64,000 nt of DNA from Aeromicrobium tamlense (GTDB taxonomy: Bacteria > Actinomycetota > Actinomycetes > Propionibacteriales > Nocardioidaceae): positions 2,542,001-2,606,000 of the forward strand of contig NZ_JACBZN010000001.1 in NCBI RefSeq assembly GCF_013408555.1, read 5' to 3'. A program made the translations under genes and the position numbers. The notes under the pieces were generated by a model that did not search any database, was not told where the DNA came from, and saw nothing but the letters and a program-made list of their open reading frames with translations. Shown here in pieces: positions 9,151 to 17,893 of the stretch (within the stretch, counting starts at the first letter, position 1; the number at the start of each line of letters is the position of its first letter).

Positions 9151-10250
9151 GCGGTGGCTCCGGCCTCGTTGACGGCCGCGACGATGCGGTCGACGTCGGC
9201 GTCGCTCAGGCTCGGGTGCACCGGGATCGAGACGACCTCGGCGGCCGCCTGCTCGGTGGCGGGCAGGTCCCAGCGCGGGTCAGGGGCGCCGTCGACGAGG
9301 TACGGGCGCAGGCGGTGCACCGGCGTCGGGTAGTACACGGCGTTGCCGATGCCGGCGTCGGTGAGGCGCTTCTGGAAGCCGTCGCGGTCGTTCTCCACGC
9401 GCACCGTGTACTGGTGGTAGACGTGGCGTGCGCCCTCGGCGACCGGGGGTACGACGACCGAGGTGATCTCGGCGTCGAAGCGGGCGGCGATCGCGCGGCG
9501 GCGCTCGGTCCACTCGTGCAGGCGGGTGAGCTGCGTGCGGCCGATCGCGGCGGCGACGTCGGTGAGGCGCATGTTCACGCCGACGATCTCGTTGGCGTAG
9601 CGCTGCTCCATGCCCTGGTTGCGCAGCAGGCGGATCGTGCGCGCGACCTCGGCGTCGTTCGTGGTGACCATGCCGCCCTCGAGCGAGTGCATGTTCTTGG
9701 TCGGGTAGAAGCTGAACGCGGCGGCGGAGCCGAAGCCACCGACCGGCTTGCCGCCGATCGCGGCGCCGTGCGCCTGGGCCGCGTCCTCGACGACCGCGAG
9801 GCCGTGCGTGGAGGCCAGCTCCATGATCGTGGTCATCGCGGCGGGGTGTCCGTAGAGGTGCACCGGCATGATGCCCGCGGTCTTCGGGCCGATCGCGGCG
9901 CGGACGGCCTCGGGGTCGACGCAGAACGAGTCGAGGTCGATGTCGACGAACACCGGCTCGGCGCCGACGAGCTTGATCGCGTTGCCCGACGCGGCGAACG
10001 TGAACGACGGGACGATGACCTCGTCGCCCGGGCCGATGCCCAGCGCCATCAGGGCCAGCTGGAGCGCCGAGGTGCCGGAGTTGACGGCCACGGCGTGCTC
10101 GGAGCCGGCGACGGCGCTGAACTCCTCCTCGAAGGCCTTGACCTCGGGACCCTGCACGACCATGCCGCTGCGGAGCACGCGCACCGCGGCCTCGATGTCG
10201 ACCTCGTCGATGATGGGCTTGGCGGGCGGGATGAAAGGCTGTTCAGACAC
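9147..10250 (-). CDS. wbpE: DegT/DnrJ/EryC1/StrS sugar aminotransferase (WbpE-like)
   Basis: PLP-dependent sugar aminotransferase of about 367 residues. Visible motifs are IPPAKPIIDEVDIEAAVRVL, AVNSGTSALQLAL, VVEDAAQAHGA and the Schiff-base lysine in FSFYPTKNMHSLEGG. A C-terminal HxYHQYTVRV-type region (RHVYHQYTV) follows, as usual for the family. The GTG at 10250 is preferred (VSEQPFIPPAKP), with GTAGGG 8 nt upstream; GTG 10259 and ATG 10286 are also in frame, and the latter overlaps the preceding gene. It pairs with WbpB to make the 3-amino sugar later acetylated by the product of 2873-3463. Confidence 0.88.
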   Translation of the reverse strand: MSEQPFIPPAKPIIDEVDIEAAVRVLRSGMVVQGPEVKAFEEEFSAVAGSEHAVAVNSGTSALQLALMALGIGPGDEVIVPSFTFAASGNAIKLVGAEPVFVDIDLDSFCVDPEAVRAAIGPKTAGIMPVHLYGHPAAMTTIMELASTHGLAVVEDAAQAHGAAIGGKPVGGFGSAAAFSFYPTKNMHSLEGGMVTTNDAEVARTIRLLRNQGMEQRYANEIVGVNMRLTDVAAAIGRTQLTRLHEWTERRRAIAARFDAEITSVVVPPVAEGARHVYHQYTVRVENDRDGFQKRLTDAGIGNAVYYPTPVHRLRPYLVDGAPDPRWDLPATEQAAAEVVSIPVHPSLSDADVDRIVAAVNEAGATA

Positions 10251-10260
10251 GGGTAACACC

Positions 10261-11892
10261 CTACTTCGTATGTGGGGACGGGCCATGTTCCGGCACCGCC
10301 GCGGGGGCAGAGTTCTCGAACCAGCGCGCCAGCACCTCGGCCGAGCGGCGGCCGTCGTGGACGGCCTCCACGAAGGCCCGGCCGTCGCGGGCGGCGGCGC
10401 GGCCCGCCTCGCGGTCGGCGAGCAGCCCGAGGACGACGTCGCGCAGGGTCTCGGGGTCGGCCTGCAGGATCGGCACCTCGAGACCCGTCTCGGCGCGGAC
10501 GTGCGCGCGCACGCCGGGCGACACGTGGCTGACCACGGTGCGGCCCGCGGCGAGGGCCTCGCACGCCGCGACGCCGTAGTCGGCGGCGCCGAACTGGTCG
10601 ACGACGATGTCGGCGGTGCCGAACACCTGCGGCATCTCCTCGATCGGCACGCCCTGGACGCGGCGGTACTCGATGAGGCCCTGCGCGTCGAGGTCGGCGA
10701 GCACGGGGTCGATGTGGTGCGACCCCTTCTGCTTGCTGCTCGGGGCGTGCGCCACCACGGGGCGCTCGCGCTCGAGGACGGGCTCGTCGCTGTGCCAGCG
10801 GTCGACGTCGACCACGAGCGGCAGCCACGTGCCGTTCGGGACGAACTCGAGCAGACCGGGGGTGGAGAGGAAGACCGGTCCGGGGTCGCTCGTGTAGACC
10901 TCGACGTTGCGCCGCGAGGAGTGCTCCAGCTGTCGCACCCAGGCCGCGTCCATGCCGTCGTACTGGGCCCAGCGCTCGTTCGCCGCGTGCACCGACGGGA
11001 TGCGGGCGTCGCTGCCGTGCGAGAGCAGCGCGACGCGCAGGCCGGCGTCGCGCAGCTCGGCGACGACGTGCTCGAGCGGCATGACGGACTCGCCCAGCAC
11101 CGGCAGGCCGGCCTCGACGATCACGTGCGTGTAGGTGGCGAGGACGTGCTCGCGCCAGGCGCGGCGCCAGCCGAGGTCGCCCTGGAAGCGGCGACGGTCG
11201 ACCGTGAGGTCGGCCGGGTACGGGTGCAGGAGGCGGCGGTCCTTGAAGTTCTGCGCGGCGGCGCCCGGGACGTGCGCGTCGACGGCGCGGGCCCAGGCGT
11301 GCGCCTGTCCGGCGTAGTTCGCGGGGGCGATCAGGAGCCGGGCGGGGCCGTCGGCGATCGGTGGCATCGTGGCGTCGGCGGCGTCGGGTCCGGCGGGTGG
11401 CGTGGGTGCGGGCACGTCGACGCGCTCGGCCTCGAGCGCCTCGCGGACCCGCGCGGCACGGTTGACGAACACGGTGCCCTCGACGCGGCGGCCGAGCTCC
11501 CACACGCTGCGGCAGGCGGCGTCGTCCATCGCGACGACGACGTCGGCCCACTGCGCCAGCTCGACGGGCCGGTCGTCCTCGCGGCACCACGTGGCGAGGC
11601 GCTCGCGCAGCTTCGGGGCGGGCGCGGGCTCGGGGGCCGGAGGCGGCGTGGGACGCGAGCCGGTGACCCGGCTCCACACCCGCGCGCCGAAGCCGCGCGG
11701 CGCGGGCTCGACCTTCGGCGGCTTCGGCAGCGGCGGCATCACCGCGAACTCGGCGTCGAAGGCGGGCTTGGGGCGCTTGGCCGCGAGGACGCGCACCTCG
11801 ACGTCGCCGCCGAGGTCGAGCTTCTCCAGCAGGTTGTCCAGCCACGTCTCGGGGTAGCGGGCGCGGGCCGTGACGGCGAGGACGCGGGTCAT
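10261..11892 (-). CDS. Glycosyltransferase, paralogue of the N-terminal half of the 881-residue protein at 14417
   Basis: 543 residues. An N-terminal region of about 180 residues with a proline-rich linker is followed by a GT-B-like module. That module has IAPANYAGQAHAWARA, VALLSHGSDARIPSVHA, FVPNGTWLPLVVDVDRW, HAPSSKQKGSHHIDPVL, EYRRVQGVPIEEMPQVF and DIVVDQFGAADYGVAACEA. The same string of motifs appears in the protein at 14417-17062, so the two share ancestry. The ATG at 11892 overlaps the upstream stop (ATGA). It is probably a cytoplasmic-face envelope glycan transferase; donor and acceptor are unknown. Confidence 0.8.
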   Translation of the reverse strand: MTRVLAVTARARYPETWLDNLLEKLDLGGDVEVRVLAAKRPKPAFDAEFAVMPPLPKPPKVEPAPRGFGARVWSRVTGSRPTPPPAPEPAPAPKLRERLATWCREDDRPVELAQWADVVVAMDDAACRSVWELGRRVEGTVFVNRAARVREALEAERVDVPAPTPPAGPDAADATMPPIADGPARLLIAPANYAGQAHAWARAVDAHVPGAAAQNFKDRRLLHPYPADLTVDRRRFQGDLGWRRAWREHVLATYTHVIVEAGLPVLGESVMPLEHVVAELRDAGLRVALLSHGSDARIPSVHAANERWAQYDGMDAAWVRQLEHSSRRNVEVYTSDPGPVFLSTPGLLEFVPNGTWLPLVVDVDRWHSDEPVLERERPVVAHAPSSKQKGSHHIDPVLADLDAQGLIEYRRVQGVPIEEMPQVFGTADIVVDQFGAADYGVAACEALAAGRTVVSHVSPGVRAHVRAETGLEVPILQADPETLRDVVLGLLADREAGRAAARDGRAFVEAVHDGRRSAEVLARWFENSAPAAVPEHGPSPHTK

Positions 11893-13139
11893 CGACGGTC
11901 CTCCTTCGCGTCGAGGTCCTCGAGGGCCGCCGGCCAGGCCGAGACGCGCCACGTGGGCACGACCGTGGCGGGGTCGAGCGCCAGCGCGGCGCGGATCGCG
12001 TCGGTGATGGCCTGCGGGGTCAGGTCGGCGGCGCGGACCACCTGGCTGGCCTCCTCGAACGGGTGGCCCGGGCCCGGCTGCTGCGCCGTGCACCAGACCA
12101 CAGGGACGCCCGCGGCGAGGTGGTCGGCGGTGCGGCCCGCTGGCAGGTCGCCGCGTGAGACGACGACCACGAGGTCGAGTCCGCGGTGCACCTCGGGCAG
12201 GTCGTCCACGGACGGCGAGGCCTCCGCGACGACGCCGGCCGGGGCGGCCTGCGCGAGCACCGAGGGGGCGACGCCGGCGGCTGGAGGGCGGCCGAACACC
12301 GCGAGGATGGCCTCGGTCAGGACGGGGTAAACGGCGCGGGCGGCGATCCAGCCCTCGACGACCTCGACGAACGCGCTCCAGGCGTCGGGCTCGACGAAGC
12401 AGCCCACACGCAGCGGCCAGTGCTCGCGGCGGGCCGGGAGCGCCGCGCCGGGCTCGGGCTCGGTGCCGAAGCCGTCGGGCACGACGAGCGCGCGCTCGGC
12501 GGCCGTGGGGTCGACGTCGCGCAGGCGTGCCCGGGTGCCCTCGTCGGGGCACCACACGGTGGCGCGGGAAAGGGCGTCGCGAACACGCTGGCCACCGATC
12601 TCGAAGTCGCCGCCGGTCGTGCGAGCGAGGTCGACCACGAGGTCCGCGCCGTGACGCGCGCTGACGTCGGCGGCGACGGCGACGGTGACCATCGGGGCCG
12701 CGACGGCCACGACGAGGTCGACGCCCTCGGTGTCCGCGACTCGCAGCGCCTCCTCGCGCAGGCGGTCGTGCACGTGGCCGAAGCCCGGCTCGTCGAACTG
12801 GGCGGCGGCGCGGGCCAGCCACTCGTCGCGCCAGCCGGCCGGGTCGAGGGCTCGCTCGTACGACCAGCGGTCGATCCGCTGGAGCTCGTCGGGGTGGTCG
12901 TCCGCGATGCGGATGATGCGGACGTCGTCGGGGATCCGGCGCGCGAGTGCGGGGTCGAGGCCGTCGTCGCGCACGGCGGCGGGGCTGTCGACCGTGATCA
13001 CGGTGACGAGGCAGCCGGCGTCGGAGAGCGCCGCGACCAGATCGGCGGTGCGACGGGAGAGGGAGGAGTCGATCGGAGGGACACTCCACCCGAGGACGAC
13101 GGCGCGCGAGACGGCCGCGCCTCCCCCTACAGATCGCAC
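11889..13139 (-). CDS. Predicted glycosyltransferase-like protein, first gene of the leftward glycan operon
   Basis: 416 residues with a GT-B-like layout. The N-terminal domain has VVLGWSVPPIDSSLSRRTADLVAALSDAG and GVDLVVAVAAPMVTVAVAADV. The second half has LRVGCFVEPDAW, LDLVVVVSRGDLPAGRTADHLAAGVPVVW and a C-terminal helical end. The similarity is to generic glycosyltransferase folds, so the function is tentative. The GTG at 13139 is chosen because TAGGGT lies 7 nt upstream, as in other leaderless starts here. The gene is divergent from the acyltransferase at 13218 and overlaps the next gene by 4 nt. Confidence 0.7.
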   Translation of the reverse strand: MRSVGGGAAVSRAVVLGWSVPPIDSSLSRRTADLVAALSDAGCLVTVITVDSPAAVRDDGLDPALARRIPDDVRIIRIADDHPDELQRIDRWSYERALDPAGWRDEWLARAAAQFDEPGFGHVHDRLREEALRVADTEGVDLVVAVAAPMVTVAVAADVSARHGADLVVDLARTTGGDFEIGGQRVRDALSRATVWCPDEGTRARLRDVDPTAAERALVVPDGFGTEPEPGAALPARREHWPLRVGCFVEPDAWSAFVEVVEGWIAARAVYPVLTEAILAVFGRPPAAGVAPSVLAQAAPAGVVAEASPSVDDLPEVHRGLDLVVVVSRGDLPAGRTADHLAAGVPVVWCTAQQPGPGHPFEEASQVVRAADLTPQAITDAIRAALALDPATVVPTWRVSAWPAALEDLDAKEDRR

Positions 13140-13146
13140 GACGCCC

Positions 13147-13152
13147 ACCCTA
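13147..13152 (-). promoter_or_regulatory. -10 box for the eight-gene leftward glycan operon
   Basis: TAGGGT on the minus strand, 7 nt before the GTG at 13139. It probably drives a leaderless transcript through to 3477. Confidence 0.5.
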
Positions 13153-13205
13153 ACGGCCGGGTGCACGCCGCCCGCGACGGCCGCGCAGCCACCGCGTCGC
13201 GTTGT

Positions 13206-13211
13206 TACGTT
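13206..13211 (+). promoter_or_regulatory. -10 box of leaderless-type promoter for the acyltransferase at 13218
   Basis: TACGTT lies exactly 6 nt before the GTG at 13218, without a Shine-Dalgarno sequence. It is divergent from the operon promoter at 13147-13152. Confidence 0.55.
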
Positions 13212-13217
13212 CTTCGG

Positions 13218-14300
13218 GTGACGACTGCGACTACACCGACGGCCACCGAGTCCACGGTGTGGATCTCCTGGCTGCGCGCGATCGCCATCGTCGGCGTCGT
13301 CACGATCCACTCGGTGGCGCCCAACGCCGCCGCCGAGGACGCCCGCTCCACGACCGTGGGGACCCTGGCCATCTGGCTCGACATCGGCGCCGTGTGCGCG
13401 GTGCCGCTGTTCGTGATGCTCAGCGGCTCGGTGCTGCTCGACCCCCGCCGGTACGGCAGCCACTCGGTCTTCCTGCGCAAGCGCGCGGCCCGGCTCGTCC
13501 CGGCCCTGGTCTTCTGGCACCTCTGGTACTGGGCGCTGGTCACTCGCCAGGACGGCACCGCGCTGCCGTGGCGTGACGCCCTGCTGGAGACGGTCACCGG
13601 CGAGCTCTACACGGCGCTGTACTTCTTCTGGATCATCATCGGGCTCGCCCTGATCACGCCGCTCGTGATCGGCTTCGTCTCCACCTCGAGCCGCCGCGCC
13701 GTGCTCGTCGCCGGTGCCGCGCTCGCCACGATCCCCGCGCTCTCGCTCGCCACGATCCAGCCGCGCGAGGCATCGGTGGTCCTGGTCGAGACGGCCTGGA
13801 CCTGGTGGTTCGGCTACCTCGGGGTCTACCTCCTGGGCTGGGGCCTGCGCGGGCTGCGGCTCCGCGGGCTCGCGCTCGCGGCGGTCTCGGCCGTGACCCT
13901 CGCGCTCGGCGCCCTCGGGTGCTGGCAGTGGCGCAACCCCGAGGCGCCTCAGTGGCTCCAGACGATCAGCCCGGTCAGCTACTACGGCGCGGGCACGATC
14001 CTCTACGCGATCGGCGTGTTCCTGGTGGCGCAGGCGCTCATCCAGCCCGACGGGCTGCTGCGCGTGCTGGCCCGCGGCATCGGCGCCCGCCTCGGCACCA
14101 CGCTCGGGGCGGCCACGCTCGGCGTCTTCGGCCTCCACCTGACGTTCGTGTGGCTGCTGCCCGAGCTGGGCATCGGCGGCGACCTCCCCGCCGCCGAGGC
14201 CGTGGGTCCCCTGCTCGGACGCCTCGCGATCACCCTCGTCGCCAGCTTCGCCATCGTGCTAGTGCTGCGGCGGGTTCCCGTGGTCCGCTCCGTCCTGTGA
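13218..14300 (+). CDS. Membrane acyltransferase, acyltransferase-3 family (OafA/WecH-like)
   Basis: 360 residues with about ten hydrophobic segments. The protein opens STVWISWLRAIAIVGVVTIHSV; the R and H in this first membrane region are the family hallmark. It continues VPLFVMLSGSVLL and FGLHLTFVWLLPELGIGG. Such proteins O-acetylate or otherwise acylate surface polysaccharides at the membrane, and the position beside the glycan operon fits. The GTG start gives VTTATTPTATESTVW with a correctly placed first membrane helix. No SGNH domain is present, unlike the second acyltransferase at 24939. Confidence 0.85.
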   Translation: MTTATTPTATESTVWISWLRAIAIVGVVTIHSVAPNAAAEDARSTTVGTLAIWLDIGAVCAVPLFVMLSGSVLLDPRRYGSHSVFLRKRAARLVPALVFWHLWYWALVTRQDGTALPWRDALLETVTGELYTALYFFWIIIGLALITPLVIGFVSTSSRRAVLVAGAALATIPALSLATIQPREASVVLVETAWTWWFGYLGVYLLGWGLRGLRLRGLALAAVSAVTLALGALGCWQWRNPEAPQWLQTISPVSYYGAGTILYAIGVFLVAQALIQPDGLLRVLARGIGARLGTTLGAATLGVFGLHLTFVWLLPELGIGGDLPAAEAVGPLLGRLAITLVASFAIVLVLRRVPVVRSVL

Positions 14301-14416
14301 TCGCGGCGTCCGTCCGCCGCTCGTCGCCGTGGGTTCACCGTGACGCAGCATGGTGCCGATAACGTGAGGCGGGACCTCGACGCACGCGACGACCGGGAGA
14401 GGGTGGAGCAAGACCG

Positions 14417-17062
14417 ATGGACGTGAGCACGATCCGCGACCTCGTCGACCCCTTCCCCGACGTCCATGCCGCGTCCACGCGCGTCTTCCTCGGCCCGGCG
14501 AACTCCGCCGGTCAGGCGGGTCAGTGGGCCAAGGCGCTCGGCCGGCTGGCTGACGACACGTGGGCGATCAGCTACCGCTACTGCGTGACGCCCCACCTCG
14601 CGCCGGCACACCTGCGGGTGGACTCGAACCTCGCCCGCTACTCGATCGACTGGAACCCGCGCCTGCGCGACTTCGTCGTCGAGAGCTTCACGCACGTGCT
14701 GATCGAGTCGAACCACGCGCTGTGGAGCGGGCCCGACCTCGACTTCGACAACCGCGCGGTCGTCGAGGAGCTGAAGGCGGCGGGCGTGTCCGTGGCGATG
14801 GTGGCGCACGGGTCCGACGTGAAGATCCCGAGCGTCTACCGGCACCTGCACCCCGACACCCAGTACGAGCAGCTCGACCCCGACCTCGTCGACACCCTCG
14901 AGACGATCGCGCGCCGCAACGTCGAGGACTTCGCCGCGTTCGACGGGCCCACCTTCGTTACGAGCCCCGTCCTCATCCCGTTCGTGCCCGGCTCGCGCTG
15001 GCTGCCCCTCACGCTCGACGTGGAGCGGTGGACGTGCGACCGGCCGGTGCTCGAGCGCGCCCGGCCGGTCGTCGTCCACAGCCCGAGCTCGGCGCAGAAG
15101 AACAGCGTGTGGATCGACCCCGTCCTGCAGGAGCTGCACGACGAGGGCGTCCTCGAGTACCGGCGGCTCCAGGGCATCCCTCACGACGAGATGCCCGACG
15201 TCATCCGCGACGCCGACATCGTCGTCGAGCAGCTCGGCGCCGGCGGCTACGGCGTGGCCGCGTGCGAGGCGATGGCGGCCGGGCGGGTCGTGGTGGGCAC
15301 CGTCGACCCCACGATCCGGCGTCACATCAAGGCGGTGACCGGCCACGACGTGCCCATCGTGCGCGCCACCCGCGAGACGATCGCCGAGGTCGTGCGCGAG
15401 CTCGTCGCCGACCCCGAGCGCTCGCGCCGGCTGGGCGCCGAGGGCGTGGAGTACGTCAACGCCATCCACGACGGGCGGTACGCCGCCGACGTCCTGCGCA
15501 CCTGGATCGACCCGGAGGGCGAGCCCCTCAGCGACGTGCGTCCCGCCGAGACCCCGCCCGAGCCGGACTGCACCGTGATCGTGGCGGTCCACAACACCGC
15601 CACCTACCTGCCCGAGGCGCTGGCCAGCCTCGAGCGACAGACGATCGGCCTCGACGCACTCCAGCTCGTGCTGGTCGACGACGGCTCCACGGACGACAGT
15701 GGCCGGATCCTCGACGAGTTCGCCGCGCGCCACGGCGACAACGTCGTCGTGATCCACCAGCCGCCGTCCGGGACCCCGGCCGTGCCGTTCAACCGCGGCC
15801 TCGAGCGGGCCACCGGGCGCTACGTGTTCTTCCTGGGCTCCGACGACGTGCTCGACGACGACGCCCTCGAGCTCCTCGTGGGCCACGCCGACGGGTGGGA
15901 GTCCGACGTCGTCTTCGGCCGGATGGAGCCGATCGGCGAGCGCGCCGTGCCGATCCTCATCTACCGCGCCGGGCGCGTGCGCGACATGGACCTCTACGCG
16001 TCGCGGCTGCCCTACAACCTCTCGAACACGAAGCTGTTCCGGCGCGAGCTCGTCGAGCGGCTGGGCCTGCGGTACCGCGAGGACATGCGTCAGCGCTGCG
16101 ACCAGCCCTTCACGCTCACCGCCATGGTGAACGCGCGCCGGATCTCGATGATCGGCGACGGCGCGACCTACCACGCGCGCGAGCGGCACGACCGGTCCAA
16201 CGTCACGTACACCGCCGACGCGGCCGAGAAGTACGCCTCGACCGAGATCGTCATGGAGACGATCGCCGACTGCATCCCGCCCGGCCCGCAGCGCGACCAC
16301 GTGATGAAGCGCCAGTTCGACAACACGATCCGCGGCGACCTGCGCGACTCGCTCGCCCTGCGCGACGACGTCGAGCGGGCGTTCGTGTTCGACCGGATCG
16401 AGGACCTCGCGCAGCGCTACCTGACCGACAACCTGTTCCGCCGGATGCACGTGATCCACCGCGCGATCATCGCTGCGGCGCTGCGGCGCGACGTCGAGAC
16501 GACGCTCGCGCTGCTGCAGGCGGACGAGGACAAGGGCCGCGGCGTCGACCTCCACGTCGTCGACGGGCGTGCGCACTTCGCCTACCCCGGCTTCGACCCT
16601 GCCGACGCGGAGTCGCGCCCGGCGTACGAGATCACGTACGAGAAGCCCGTGAAGCGGATCGCCTCGCTCTTCGGTCGCGCGAAGGCCCAGCTCGACGGCA
16701 CGTCGGTCGTCATCACCGGACGGTCGCGCGTGCGGGGCGCGCCGACGTACGCGGGTCGCCTCGTGCGCGACTCCAGCGTGCCCAGCGAGGCGACGCACGC
16801 GAAGCGACCTCCCCAGCGCGGGCGCGAGATCGACGCGCACCTCGACACCGAGGCAGGGACGTACCGGCTCACGATCGACGCGGGCTCGCTGTCGGAGCGC
16901 GTCTACCGCCCGAGCATCGCGCTGCAGGTCGGCGACCTCTGGTACGACGTCCCGCTGCGGTTCGAGGGCGAGCACCCGCTGCGGACCGGCCTGCTGCGCA
17001 AGCGCACGATCGGCGTCGCCCGCGCGGACGACGCCGGGCACCTCGTCCTCGACGTGGAGTGA
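14417..17062 (+). CDS. Bifunctional-looking glycosyltransferase: GT-B-like module fused to a GT2 module
   Basis: 881 residues. Residues 1-360 match the transferase at 10261-11892 (FLGPANSAGQAGQWAKAL, MVAHGSDVKIPSVY, WLPLTLDVERW, HSPSSAQKNSVWIDPVL, GYGVAACEAMAAGR). From about residue 385 a GT2 domain begins (CTVIVAVHNTATYLPEALASL) with LVDDGSTDDSG near 420 and the metal-binding FFLGSDDVLDDD near 474. This is followed by a TarP/TarS-like C-terminal extension to residue 881 with a beta-rich end. The ATG at 14417 has GGTGGAG upstream. Two catalytic modules in one chain suggest addition of two successive sugars, or synthesis plus decoration of a polyol-phosphate polymer. Confidence 0.85.
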   Translation: MDVSTIRDLVDPFPDVHAASTRVFLGPANSAGQAGQWAKALGRLADDTWAISYRYCVTPHLAPAHLRVDSNLARYSIDWNPRLRDFVVESFTHVLIESNHALWSGPDLDFDNRAVVEELKAAGVSVAMVAHGSDVKIPSVYRHLHPDTQYEQLDPDLVDTLETIARRNVEDFAAFDGPTFVTSPVLIPFVPGSRWLPLTLDVERWTCDRPVLERARPVVVHSPSSAQKNSVWIDPVLQELHDEGVLEYRRLQGIPHDEMPDVIRDADIVVEQLGAGGYGVAACEAMAAGRVVVGTVDPTIRRHIKAVTGHDVPIVRATRETIAEVVRELVADPERSRRLGAEGVEYVNAIHDGRYAADVLRTWIDPEGEPLSDVRPAETPPEPDCTVIVAVHNTATYLPEALASLERQTIGLDALQLVLVDDGSTDDSGRILDEFAARHGDNVVVIHQPPSGTPAVPFNRGLERATGRYVFFLGSDDVLDDDALELLVGHADGWESDVVFGRMEPIGERAVPILIYRAGRVRDMDLYASRLPYNLSNTKLFRRELVERLGLRYREDMRQRCDQPFTLTAMVNARRISMIGDGATYHARERHDRSNVTYTADAAEKYASTEIVMETIADCIPPGPQRDHVMKRQFDNTIRGDLRDSLALRDDVERAFVFDRIEDLAQRYLTDNLFRRMHVIHRAIIAAALRRDVETTLALLQADEDKGRGVDLHVVDGRAHFAYPGFDPADAESRPAYEITYEKPVKRIASLFGRAKAQLDGTSVVITGRSRVRGAPTYAGRLVRDSSVPSEATHAKRPPQRGREIDAHLDTEAGTYRLTIDAGSLSERVYRPSIALQVGDLWYDVPLRFEGEHPLRTGLLRKRTIGVARADDAGHLVLDVE

Positions 17063-17063
17063 C

Positions 17064-17699
17064 TCAGGGCGCCAGGCGGTCGCGCGCCCAGGCGTCGCCG
17101 TCGCGCGTGAAGCGGATGCGGTCGTGGAGACGGTTCTCGCGGCCGTGCCAGAACTCGAGGACCTCCGGCGCGATCCGGTAGCCGCCCCAGCCCTCGGGCC
17201 GGTGGTCGGCGGCTCCCCCGCGCTCGGCCTCGTGCCAGCGGCGGTCCAGCTCGTCACGCCCCTCGACGACCTGCGACTGCGGCGACGCCGCGGCGCTGAT
17301 CCGCGCGCCCTCGGGTCGGGCGGCGAAGTACGCGTCGGACTCGTGCGCCTCGAGCCGGGTCACGGCGCCCTCGATCCGCAGCTGGCGGTGCAGCGCGTGC
17401 CACAGCAGCACGGCCGCGGCCCGCGGGTTCTCGGCCAGCTCGCGGCCCTTGCGCGAGTCGTAGTTCGTGAAGAACACCGCGCCCGACGCGTCGAAGCCCT
17501 TGAGCAGCACGATCCGCACCGAAGGCTCGCCCGCCGCCGTGGCGGTGGCCAGGGCCATCGCGTTCGGCTCGTGCACGCCCGCGGCCACGGCCTCGGAGAT
17601 CCACGTCTGCGCCAGCGCGACCGGGTCGTCGCCCGCCGTGCCCTCGTCCAGCCCCACCCGCGCGTACTCGGTTCGCATCCGCGCCAGCTCGTCGCTCAT
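17064..17699 (-). CDS. pdxH: Pyridoxamine 5'-phosphate oxidase
   Basis: FMN-dependent oxidation of pyridoxamine/pyridoxine 5'-phosphate to PLP in the cytoplasm. The 211-residue protein is full length. It has the FMN-binding RIVLLKGFDASGAVFFTNYDSRKG region, WHALHRQLRIEG, SPQSQVV, and the C-terminal PLP-binding signature WGGYRIAPEVLEFWHGRENRLHDR. It is convergent with the glycosyltransferase at 14417 (1 bp apart). The ATG at 17699 has TACGGT exactly 6 nt upstream, pointing to a leaderless start. Apparently a housekeeping gene embedded in the envelope locus. Confidence 0.96.
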   Translation of the reverse strand: MSDELARMRTEYARVGLDEGTAGDDPVALAQTWISEAVAAGVHEPNAMALATATAAGEPSVRIVLLKGFDASGAVFFTNYDSRKGRELAENPRAAAVLLWHALHRQLRIEGAVTRLEAHESDAYFAARPEGARISAAASPQSQVVEGRDELDRRWHEAERGGAADHRPEGWGGYRIAPEVLEFWHGRENRLHDRIRFTRDGDAWARDRLAP

Positions 17700-17705
17700 G
17701 CGCCC

Positions 17706-17711
17706 ACCGTA
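17706..17711 (-). promoter_or_regulatory. -10 box of leaderless-type promoter for pdxH
   Basis: TACGGT on the minus strand, 6 nt before the ATG at 17699. Confidence 0.55.
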
Positions 17712-17738
17712 GCCAGCGACCGCGTCCTCCTCAGCGCC

Positions 17739-17820
17739 ACTTCACGAGGTTTCCTGTCACTTCACGAGGGTTGCGAACCTCGTGAAGTGACAGTTTCCCC
17801 GGTTAACCGGGGAAACTGTC
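17739..17820. repeat. Composite intergenic palindrome element (two overlapping inverted repeats)
   Basis: A 12-nt unit CACTTCACGAGG occurs at 17739-17750 (as far as its last base matches) and again at 17758-17769. The second copy begins a perfect inverted repeat with 16-bp arms (17754-17769 and 17778-17793) around an 8-nt loop. Its last five bases (GACAG) start a second, perfect 32-bp palindrome without spacer, 17789-17820, centred on GGTTAACC. The element lies between the divergent pdxH and citrate synthase genes and so cannot be a simple terminator for either. A REP/BIME-like repeat or a protein-binding site is possible. Confidence 0.85.
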
Positions 17821-17893
17821 AGCGCTCCGCCGACCAACCGGCGGGGCGGGAAACGGACCGTGCCGCACGGCGTGAGACGCGCGCAGGGCACTA

